From: Phascolarctobacterium sp. ET69
Lineage (GTDB): Bacteria > Bacillota > Negativicutes > Acidaminococcales > Acidaminococcaceae
Assembly (NCBI RefSeq): GCF_023336935.1
Contig: NZ_JAMBLR010000001.1
Location: forward strand, 124,001 to 188,000
DNA: 64,000 nt
Direction of reading: 5' to 3'
Shown here: positions 58,470 through 64,000 of the stretch, in pieces
How the letters are laid out: each line of letters starts with the position of its first letter
How positions within the stretch are numbered: position 1 is the first letter of the stretch
Program-made: the position numbers and the translations under genes
Notes under the pieces: generated by a model
Told to the model about the DNA's origin: nothing
Seen by the model: the letters and a program-made list of their open reading frames with translations, nothing else
Databases searched by the model: none

Positions 58470-58889
58470 ATGGTAAGCTGCGCATTGCTTTATAATTTTA
58501 CCGGCAAAAAAGCCGAAATGACAAAAATGGTCTGCATGATGATGAACATCCGCTTTAAAAGCGTAGGGCAGGAGGATTACCACCAGCCGCTTGGCGCATT
58601 ATTAGGCATGGAAGATGTTCCGCTGAAGGAAGCGAAAGCCGATAACGCGCCGATGGCGGAAGAAATGCTTTTACTGCACGGCTTTGGCGCGGACAAGCTG
58701 CAAAAGTTTTTAACGGCTTTGCAGCGCGTAGGCGTGGGGCGCATTGATTTAAAAGCCATGCTTACGGAAAATAACCGCACTTGGAGCGGCCTTGACTTGT
58801 ACGAAGAACTGTGCAAGGAACGCGATGCTTTTAAGCAGATGGAAGAAGAAAAACGCAAACAAAAACAACAGGCCGAAGATAAAAAATAA
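58470..58889 (+). CDS. DUF3783 domain protein
   Basis: A 139-residue protein: the first 110 residues have a mixed alpha/beta pattern (VSCALLYNFTGKKAEM, then LLLHGFGADKLQKFLTALQRVGVGRIDLKAMLTENNRTW), and the rest is a lysine/glutamate-rich coiled coil. It fits DUF3783, a small family of unknown function in Firmicutes. ATG 58470 has AAGGAG upstream; an in-frame ATG at 58434 overlaps the promoter -10. Confidence 0.8.
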   Translation: MVSCALLYNFTGKKAEMTKMVCMMMNIRFKSVGQEDYHQPLGALLGMEDVPLKEAKADNAPMAEEMLLLHGFGADKLQKFLTALQRVGVGRIDLKAMLTENNRTWSGLDLYEELCKERDAFKQMEEEKRKQKQQAEDKK

Positions 58890-58901
58890 CAGCGTAAAAG
58901 C

Positions 58902-58937
58902 AAAAATCCCTGAAGTTCCAACGAATTTCAGGGATTT
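58902..58937. terminator. bidirectional terminator
   Basis: Arms AAATCCCTGAA and TTCAGGGATTT (about 58905-58937) between the convergent DUF3783 and radical SAM genes, with A/T-rich flanks on both sides. Confidence 0.8.
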
Positions 58938-58966
58938 AGTATATTTATAAAGAATACTAATAAATT

Positions 58967-59857
58967 TTACACGCCGGTGCCGTCAAATTTGGGGATGAAA
59001 TCTTCGCAGGCAGAATCGTCCTCCTGCACAAAGCCGTCCTCAATGCCGGTGTCGAACAGGTACTGCTCAACTTCTTTGTATTCTTCTTCCGTTACGCGGC
59101 GGTTAATTTCGGGGTAATCGGCGGCGCGCCCGCAGGGAATGTACTGGTGCATTAAACTGAACATTACTTCGCCGGGCTTAAAGGTTTTGGCAACCCAGTC
59201 GATAACTCCTTTGGTGTTTTCAACCATGCCGGGCATTAACAAATGGCGGATGATGACGCCGCTCTGCATAATGCCGTTACCGTCAAGCTTGTAGGGACCA
59301 ACCTGCTTGTACATTTCTTTAATGGCGTCCGTGGCAATGCGGAAGTAGCTGGGCGCGTTGCTGTATTTTATGGCGGCAAGGTCGTCGCTGTATTTTAAAT
59401 CGGGCAGCCAGATTTGTACTTTGCCTTTTAATTTGCGCAGTGTGTCCAGCGTTTCAAAGCCGCTGGTGTTGTACACAACCGGTACGGGCAGCGGTTCTTT
59501 AAGGCTTTCCAGCACGGCGTGGGTAAAATGGGTGGGCGTAACAAGGTTAATGTTGTTTGCGCCCTGGGCGATAAGTTCAAAATAAATTTCGCGCAGGCGT
59601 TCCACGGTAATTTCTTTGCCTTTGTTCATGCTGCTAATTTCGTAGTTCTGGCAAAATACGCAGTGCAGGTTGCAGCCGCTGAAAAACACGGTGCCGCTGC
59701 CTTTTTCGCCGCTGATGCAGGGTTCTTCCCAAAAGTGCAGGGCGGCGCGGGCAACAATGGGCTTAATGCCGCAGTGGCACGAGCCGAAAATTCCTTCCGC
59801 GTGCATATCGGCAGGGCGGTCAACACCGCAGCGGTGCGGGCAAACATAACATTCCAT
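58967..59857 (-). CDS. Radical SAM protein (PflA-like, COG1313)
   Basis: A 296-residue radical SAM enzyme with CX3CX2C at Cys62, Cys66 and Cys69 (CNLHCVFC). Before it lies a cysteine-rich N-terminus (Cys3, Cys6, Cys10, Cys27, Cys29) that could hold a further cluster. The N-TSGF and PDLKYS segments agree with the PflA-like COG1313 family, whose substrates are unknown. No glycyl radical enzyme gene is beside it, so activation of a partner elsewhere is possible but unproven. It is a single gene, convergent with DUF3783. Confidence 0.92.
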   Translation of the reverse strand: MECYVCPHRCGVDRPADMHAEGIFGSCHCGIKPIVARAALHFWEEPCISGEKGSGTVFFSGCNLHCVFCQNYEISSMNKGKEITVERLREIYFELIAQGANNINLVTPTHFTHAVLESLKEPLPVPVVYNTSGFETLDTLRKLKGKVQIWLPDLKYSDDLAAIKYSNAPSYFRIATDAIKEMYKQVGPYKLDGNGIMQSGVIIRHLLMPGMVENTKGVIDWVAKTFKPGEVMFSLMHQYIPCGRAADYPEINRRVTEEEYKEVEQYLFDTGIEDGFVQEDDSACEDFIPKFDGTGV

Positions 59858-59987
59858 TTATAACACTTCCTTTTAATTGCTGCTTTTTTATATTGTACCA
59901 CAGAATGAACGGGTTTGTATGTTTGTTTAACAGCGGTATAGACAAATCTGCGCCCATAAAAACTATACAGCAGTTTATTAACAAAGC

Positions 59988-60052
59988 TGACACTTGCAGC
60001 GCCTGCGGAACTCGCTGCGCTCAGACATCCTCGGCAAATGCCGCAAGTGTCA
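59988..60052 (+). repeat. Copy C of the constant-core hairpin family
   Basis: Stem TGACACTTGC-AGC (from 59988) / GCCGCAAGTGTCA (to 60052) around the core AACTCGCTGCGCTCAGAC. It matches the minus strand of 18826-18890 over about 61 bases, and shares only the core with 18497-18558. The remaining stretch 59858-60190 shows no gene. Confidence 0.85.
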
Positions 60053-60203
60053 CCAATTTTGTGACTGCCTGTTTTTATGATGTTGCAGTTTTGCCCATGC
60101 CGCTGTTTTTTATATCGAAAACGACGCATATTAAAGCTATACGTGAACGTGTATGTTTTTTTATGTTATGTAGTTTATAATTAAAATAATGTGGAGTAAG
60201 AAT

Positions 60204-60368
60204 ATGTTTTTGCAAGATAAAAATAAAGATTCGTTCTTAAAGAAAACTTCTGAACAAATTGAGGACAGCGTTGATGAAGCAATTTTTGAAGAAGCGTATG
60301 AAGAATATCTTAAAAATGGCAAAAAGAGCAGACCTGTTTCGGAACTTTGGAAAGAAGCAGGCGATTGA
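60204..60368 (+). CDS. Small hypothetical protein, orphan antitoxin-like
   Basis: A 54-residue charged protein starting at ATG 60204 with GTGGAG 8 bases upstream. The middle is acidic (QIEDSVDEAIFEEAYEEYL) and the end basic with a tryptophan (GKKSRPVSELWKEAGD), a pattern seen in small antitoxins such as Phd or RelB tails. No toxin gene is adjacent. AT-rich composition differs from the neighbours. The antitoxin idea is inference; coding itself is likely but not certain. Confidence 0.55.
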   Translation: MFLQDKNKDSFLKKTSEQIEDSVDEAIFEEAYEEYLKNGKKSRPVSELWKEAGD

Positions 60369-60399
60369 TATAAAGTTTACAATTTGCAGCAGCTATAAT

Positions 60400-60428
60400 T
60401 TGACAAAAAAGAACTGCAACTATATAAT
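60400..60428 (+). promoter_or_regulatory. promoter of the AICAR transformylase gene
   Basis: TTGACA (60400-60405), 17-base spacer, TATAAT (60423-60428), directly before the ZTP riboswitch. Confidence 0.9.
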
Positions 60429-60439
60429 TTAAATATAAA

Positions 60440-60508
60440 GGCCATATAACTGACGGAAGTGGGTTAACCACATGGAGTATGGCCGGATTGAAGCCGACCG
60501 TCTGGGCA
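60440..60508 (+). promoter_or_regulatory. ZTP/ZMP riboswitch (pfl motif)
   Basis: The closing stem GGCCATA (60440-60446) / TATGGCC (60478-60484) surrounds CTGACGGAAGTGGGTTAACCAC, and the 3' hairpin GCCGACCG-TCTGGGC follows, which are the conserved pfl segments. It sits 50 bases upstream of an AICAR transformylase gene, the classic target, and would turn on expression when ZMP/ZTP rises under folate shortage. A CCGG-rich hairpin before the T5 run at 60532-60536 may be the expression-platform terminator. Confidence 0.85.
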
Positions 60509-60557
60509 AACATAGTCCGGAAGTGCCGGCATTTTTAATTTACAGGGAGGAATTAAC

Positions 60558-61730
60558 GTGAAGGAACTGCAATTAAAGTATGGCTGCAACCCTAACCAGA
60601 AAAAGGCACGTATTTTTATGAAAGACGGCGAGCTTCCTATTGAAGTATTAAACGGCCGCCCCGGATATATTAACTTTTTGGACGCATTCAACAGCTGGCA
60701 GCTTGTAAAAGAGCTGAAAGAGGCAACAGGCCTTCCCGCAGCGGCTTCTTTTAAACATGTAAGCCCCGCAGGCGCAGCAGTTGGCCTGCCTTTAAGCGAT
60801 ACCCTGAAAAAGATTTATTATGTTGACGACCTTGAACTCAGCCCGCTGGCAAACGCTTATGCCCGTGCGCGCGGTGCGGACAGAATGTCGAGCTACGGCG
60901 ATTTTGTAGCACTCAGTGATGTTTGCGATGTGCAGACCGCCAAAATGCTGGCGCGCGAGGTTTCCGACGGCGTTATTGCTCCCGGTTATACCGACGAAGC
61001 ACTGGAAGTTTTAAAAACCAAACGTAAAGGCACTTACAACATTATTAAAATTGACCCCGATTACAAACCGGCACTGACTGAAACCAAAGAAGTGTTTGGC
61101 ATTACTTTCGAGCAGGACCGCAACGAAGCCAAAATTACGGCAGACCTGCTTGAAAACCGCCCGACCAAAAATAAAGAAATTCCCGAAAACGCTAAGCGCG
61201 ACCTTTTAATTGCGCTTATTACCTTAAAATACACGCAGTCTAATTCCGTATGCTACGTTAAGGACGGACAGGCAATCGGCATTGGTGCAGGCCAGCAGTC
61301 CCGCGTACACTGCACGCGCCTTGCAGGCAACAAAGCCGATATCTGGTGGCTGCGCCAGAACCCTAAAGTTCTGGCACTGCCGTTTAAAGAAAACATTCGC
61401 CGCCCGGATCGCGACAACACCATTGACGTTTACATTTCCGACGACTATGAAGATGTGCTGGCAGACGGCGTATGGGAAAACTTCTTTACCGAAAAGCCGG
61501 AGCCTTTAACCCGCGAGGAGAAAAAAGCATGGATTGCCCAGCTTAAAGGCGTATCGCTCGGCAGCGACGCATTCTTCCCGTTTGGCGACAATATCGAACG
61601 CGCGCAGCGCAGCGGCGTTGAATATATCGCTCAGGCAGGCGGCAGCATCCGTGACGACAATGTTATTGAAACCTGCGATAAATACGGCATTGCCATGGCG
61701 TTTACCGGTCTCAGGCTGTTCCATCATTAA
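60558..61730 (+). CDS. Phosphoribosylaminoimidazolecarboxamide formyltransferase (stand-alone AICARFT)
   Basis: Formylates AICAR with 10-formyl-tetrahydrofolate in purine synthesis. The 390 residues correspond to the PurH transformylase domain only, with KYGCNPNQ at the start, the FKHVSPAGAA catalytic motif near residue 70, and GAGQQSRVHCTRLAG near 243. The N-terminal IMP cyclohydrolase (MGS) domain of normal PurH (about 510 residues) is absent, so cyclisation must be done by another protein. The start is GTG 60558 after GGGAGG. Confidence 0.93.
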   Translation: MKELQLKYGCNPNQKKARIFMKDGELPIEVLNGRPGYINFLDAFNSWQLVKELKEATGLPAAASFKHVSPAGAAVGLPLSDTLKKIYYVDDLELSPLANAYARARGADRMSSYGDFVALSDVCDVQTAKMLAREVSDGVIAPGYTDEALEVLKTKRKGTYNIIKIDPDYKPALTETKEVFGITFEQDRNEAKITADLLENRPTKNKEIPENAKRDLLIALITLKYTQSNSVCYVKDGQAIGIGAGQQSRVHCTRLAGNKADIWWLRQNPKVLALPFKENIRRPDRDNTIDVYISDDYEDVLADGVWENFFTEKPEPLTREEKKAWIAQLKGVSLGSDAFFPFGDNIERAQRSGVEYIAQAGGSIRDDNVIETCDKYGIAMAFTGLRLFHH

Positions 61731-61772
61731 TTTAAAGTTCAGCAAAAATTTAGATAACTTTGTTAAAAGTTG

Positions 61773-61801
61773 TTGAGCAAAAGCCGATTTTGTGGTACAA
61801 T
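61773..61801 (+). promoter_or_regulatory. promoter of the acyl-CoA dehydrogenase gene
   Basis: -35 TTGAGC (61773-61778), 17-base spacer, extended -10 TGG-TACAAT (61796-61801). Confidence 0.75.
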
Positions 61802-61854
61802 ACTGAAAGTGTAATGTCAAAAAAAGCTACAGCTTTTAACATAAGGAGGACAAA

Positions 61855-62994
61855 ATGGAATTTGCATTAACCGAAGAACAACTTGAACTGCAGGAAATGG
61901 TAAGGGAGTTTGTTGCCAAAGAAATTACCCCTTACGCTGCTGAAATGGACAGAGAAAACCATGCCAGAGAAGGACTGATGGAAAAAGCTGCCGATATGGG
62001 GCTTTTGAACGTAGTTGTTCCTGAAGAATATGGCGGAATGGGCCTTGACAGCGTTACTGTTGCCGTTATTTACGAAGAACTCGGCAAAGGCTGCGCAGGC
62101 GTTGCTACTTCTATCGCTGCAAATTCTCTTGCGTCCTATCCGATTCTGCTTGCAGGCACCGAAGAACAGAAAAAAGCTCACTGCGACCTTCTGAACGAAG
62201 GCAAGCTTGCTGCTTTTGCTCTTACCGAACCGGGCGCAGGCTCTGATGCAGGTGCGGTTTCCACTTCCGCGGTTAAAGACAAAGAAGCAGGCACCTACAC
62301 CCTTAACGGCGCCAAAGCATTTATTACCAACGGCGGCATTGCCGATACTTACTTGGTATTTGCCAATACCCGCAAAACCGGCGGCATCCGCGGCTTAACC
62401 GCGTTTATCGTACCGAAAGGCACTCCGGGCTTTTCCGTTGGCAAAAAAGAAGACAAAATGGGCATCCGCCCGTCCAATACCTGCGAACTGATTCTGCAGG
62501 ACGTTGTAATTCCCGAAGCTAACCGCGTAGGCCGCGAAGGCGAAGGCTTCCGCATTGCCATGAACACTCTTGACAATGCACGCCCGTTTGTTGGTGCTGT
62601 TTCCGTAGGTTTGGCACAGGCTGCACTTGACTGCGCAGTTAAATATGCCAAAGAACGCAAACAGTTCGGCCAGCCGATTGCTTCCTTCCAGATGATTCAG
62701 AACATGATTGCCGATATGGCAATGCGCATTGAAGCTGCCCGTATGCTGGTTTACAAAGCATGCTGGATGCGTGACCAGGGCATGGAATTCAGCAAGGAAG
62801 CTGCTATGGCAAAATGCTATGCAGCCGATACCGCTATGGAAGTAACCACCAACGCTGTACAGATTATGGGCGGTTACGGTTACAGCCGTGAATATCCGGT
62901 AGAAAAAATGATGCGCGACGCAAAAATTATGCAGATTTACGAAGGCACCAACCAGATTCAGCGCCTCGTTATCGCAAACAAAATTATATTCTGA
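61855..62994 (+). CDS. Acyl-CoA dehydrogenase (butyryl-CoA dehydrogenase-like)
   Basis: FAD enzyme oxidising or, in anaerobes, reducing short acyl-CoA. The 379 residues contain the two family signatures: FALTEPGAGSDAG (residues about 121-133) and QIMGGYGYSREYPVEKMMRDAKIMQIYEGTNQIQR, where the Glu of YEGT is the catalytic base of short-chain enzymes. No etfAB, crotonase or thiolase genes are adjacent, so the pathway is split or it acts alone. Gut Negativicutes use such enzymes in fermentation of amino acids or succinate. An AAGGAGG site precedes the start. Confidence 0.93.
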   Translation: MEFALTEEQLELQEMVREFVAKEITPYAAEMDRENHAREGLMEKAADMGLLNVVVPEEYGGMGLDSVTVAVIYEELGKGCAGVATSIAANSLASYPILLAGTEEQKKAHCDLLNEGKLAAFALTEPGAGSDAGAVSTSAVKDKEAGTYTLNGAKAFITNGGIADTYLVFANTRKTGGIRGLTAFIVPKGTPGFSVGKKEDKMGIRPSNTCELILQDVVIPEANRVGREGEGFRIAMNTLDNARPFVGAVSVGLAQAALDCAVKYAKERKQFGQPIASFQMIQNMIADMAMRIEAARMLVYKACWMRDQGMEFSKEAAMAKCYAADTAMEVTTNAVQIMGGYGYSREYPVEKMMRDAKIMQIYEGTNQIQRLVIANKIIF

Positions 62995-63007
62995 TTTTAA
63001 GCATACT

Positions 63008-63037
63008 GCCCGCTGCCGCTATGACAGCGGGCTTTTG
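63008..63037 (+). terminator. intrinsic terminator of the acyl-CoA dehydrogenase gene
   Basis: 8-bp perfect stem GCCCGCTG (63008-63015) / CAGCGGGC (63025-63032), then TTTT. Confidence 0.88.
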
Positions 63038-63123
63038 TAATTTATGGCTGATTGAAAATAATTAAAGAGTAGTTTATAATAAGCATATAGCTTTATGTAT
63101 AAATAAACAGTAAAGGTGAAACT

Positions 63124-63567
63124 ATGTGGCTTTTTGTGCTGCCGCTTGCGGTAGTTATTTTAGACCAGTTTTCCAAATACATTGTAGTGGAAAACATGGC
63201 ACTGGGAGAAAGCATTCCCATTATTGAAGAAGTTTTTCATTTAACGTATATTTTAAACCCCGGTGCGGCATTCGGAATGTTTGCCCATAACCGCCTGTTT
63301 TTTATTGCCATTGCCATCGTTGTAATTGGCATTATCATTTGGGCACGCAGGGAAATTTTAGCATCGCCGTGGGAGGTTAAAGCCGGCTGCGGCCTGTTTT
63401 TGGGCGGGGCAATAGGCAATTTAATTGACAGGGCGCGGCAGGGGCTGGTAATTGATTTTTTCGATTTCCGCATCTGGCCGGTGTTTAACATAGCAGATAT
63501 TGCAATTTGTATTGGAGTTGGACTGATAATATGGAATTTACTGAAGACGGAATTGAAGCGGGATTAG
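63124..63567 (+). CDS. lspA: Lipoprotein signal peptidase (signal peptidase II)
   Basis: Cuts the signal peptide from prolipoproteins in the inner membrane. The 147 residues have four transmembrane segments. The two catalytic aspartates are in GNLIDR (Asp102) and FNIADI (Asp125), and the N-terminal LDQFSKYIV motif is intact. It overlaps the following rluD-type gene by 37 bases; the lspA-rluD pair is an old Firmicute arrangement. Confidence 0.97.
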   Translation: MWLFVLPLAVVILDQFSKYIVVENMALGESIPIIEEVFHLTYILNPGAAFGMFAHNRLFFIAIAIVVIGIIIWARREILASPWEVKAGCGLFLGGAIGNLIDRARQGLVIDFFDFRIWPVFNIADIAICIGVGLIIWNLLKTELKRD

Positions 63568-64000
63568 AAACCGTAACGGCAGAAGCAGAAGACGCCGGTA
63601 CAAGGGCTGACGTATTTCTGGCGGCAAAACTCGGCGTTTCGCGCAGCAATATGCAGAAGCTTTTGGAGGATGGGCGCGTAAAACGCGGCGAAAAAATTAT
63701 AAAAGCCAATTACAAAGTACGCGCCGGTGAAATGTTTGTGGTGGATATTCCCGAACCGGAGCCGATTGAAGCCGTACCGGAAAACATTCCGCTGGATATA
63801 ATTTACGAAGATGACGATGTGGTAGTGCTTAACAAGGCGCGCGGCATGGTTGTGCATCCTGCGCCGGGCAATTATACCGGTACGCTGGTAAACGCACTTT
63901 TGTATCATTGCAGCAACCTTTCGGGCATTAACAGCGCCATCCGCCCGGGCATTGTACACCGTTTGGATAAGGATACCAGTGGCATTATGATTGTAGCCAA
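63531..64000 (+). CDS. RluD-type 23S rRNA pseudouridine synthase (3' end outside window)
   Basis: Starts at ATG 63531 inside lspA and stays open to the window end (156 codons seen). An N-terminal S4 RNA-binding domain (residues about 23-75, TRADVFLAAKLGVSRSNMQKLLEDGRVKRG) is followed by the synthase domain, with VLNKARGMVVHPAPGNYTGTLVNALL and HRLDKDTSG, whose Asp is the catalytic residue. It fits RluD/YlyB, which modifies 23S rRNA uridines. The rest cannot be judged. Confidence 0.93.
   Translation, partial: MEFTEDGIEAGLETVTAEAEDAGTRADVFLAAKLGVSRSNMQKLLEDGRVKRGEKIIKANYKVRAGEMFVVDIPEPEPIEAVPENIPLDIIYEDDDVVVLNKARGMVVHPAPGNYTGTLVNALLYHCSNLSGINSAIRPGIVHRLDKDTSGIMIVA

Overview
The window is chromosomal DNA of a diderm Firmicute, most likely class Negativicutes and plausibly an Acidaminococcaceae/Phascolarctobacterium-type gut anaerobe. 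This assignment is inference from gene content. Gene order and housekeeping families are Firmicute-like: 6S RNA-tcdA-rarA, ireB-ruvX-DUF1292-mltG-U32, cdaA-cdaR-glmM, a glmS ribozyme and a ZTP riboswitch. There is also outer-membrane equipment: an SLH-domain porin of the OmpM type, a classical autotransporter, and an AsmA/TamB-like protein.

Layout. 1-2.5 kb: AT-rich end of a type II (probably II-C) CRISPR-Cas locus, with the cas9 3' end, cas1, cas2 and an 8-spacer array. 2.5-14.8 kb: 6S RNA, tcdA, rarA, alaS, ireB, ruvX, AsmA-like, DUF1292, mltG, U32 protein, DUF4911, Xaa-Pro peptidase, efp. 14.8-19.2 kb: accessory stretch with a MITE-like inverted-repeat element, a small membrane protein, an autotransporter on the minus strand and about 1 kb of hairpin-rich DNA without genes. 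19.2-31.7 kb: DUF512, corrinoid adenosyltransferase, der, plsY, ACT-hom-thrB (threonine), tRNA-Pro, RF3, tagA-like, psd-pssA and a GT2 glycosyltransferase. 31.9-32.3 kb: a candidate type I toxin-antitoxin locus. 32.4-40.8 kb: uracil permease, the c-di-AMP operon cdaA-cdaR, a FAD protein, glmM, then the glmS ribozyme and glmS. 40.8-44.5 kb: OmpM porin, amidase, a hypothetical gene and a five-tRNA cluster. 44.5-45.7 kb: higBA-like toxin-antitoxin and a frameshifted small zinc-ribbon membrane gene. 45.9-64 kb: typA, sepF, lapA-like, recJ, rel, MBL hydrolase, AI-2E permease, hisS-aspS, DUF3783, radical SAM, ZTP riboswitch with stand-alone AICAR transformylase, acyl-CoA dehydrogenase, lspA and the start of an rluD-type gene.

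How the genes fit together. Envelope biogenesis dominates: amino-sugar supply (glmM, glmS), c-di-AMP control, phospholipid synthesis (plsY, psd, pssA), lipoprotein processing (lspA), septation (sepF), peptidoglycan trimming (mltG, amidase) and outer-membrane proteins. Translation is the second theme (alaS, hisS, aspS, efp, prfC, typA, der, tRNAs). The points most worth a second look are the type I toxin-antitoxin candidate, a dispersed hairpin family with a constant core but different arms, the T7 frameshift in the zinc-ribbon gene, and the autotransporter with its contrasting base composition.
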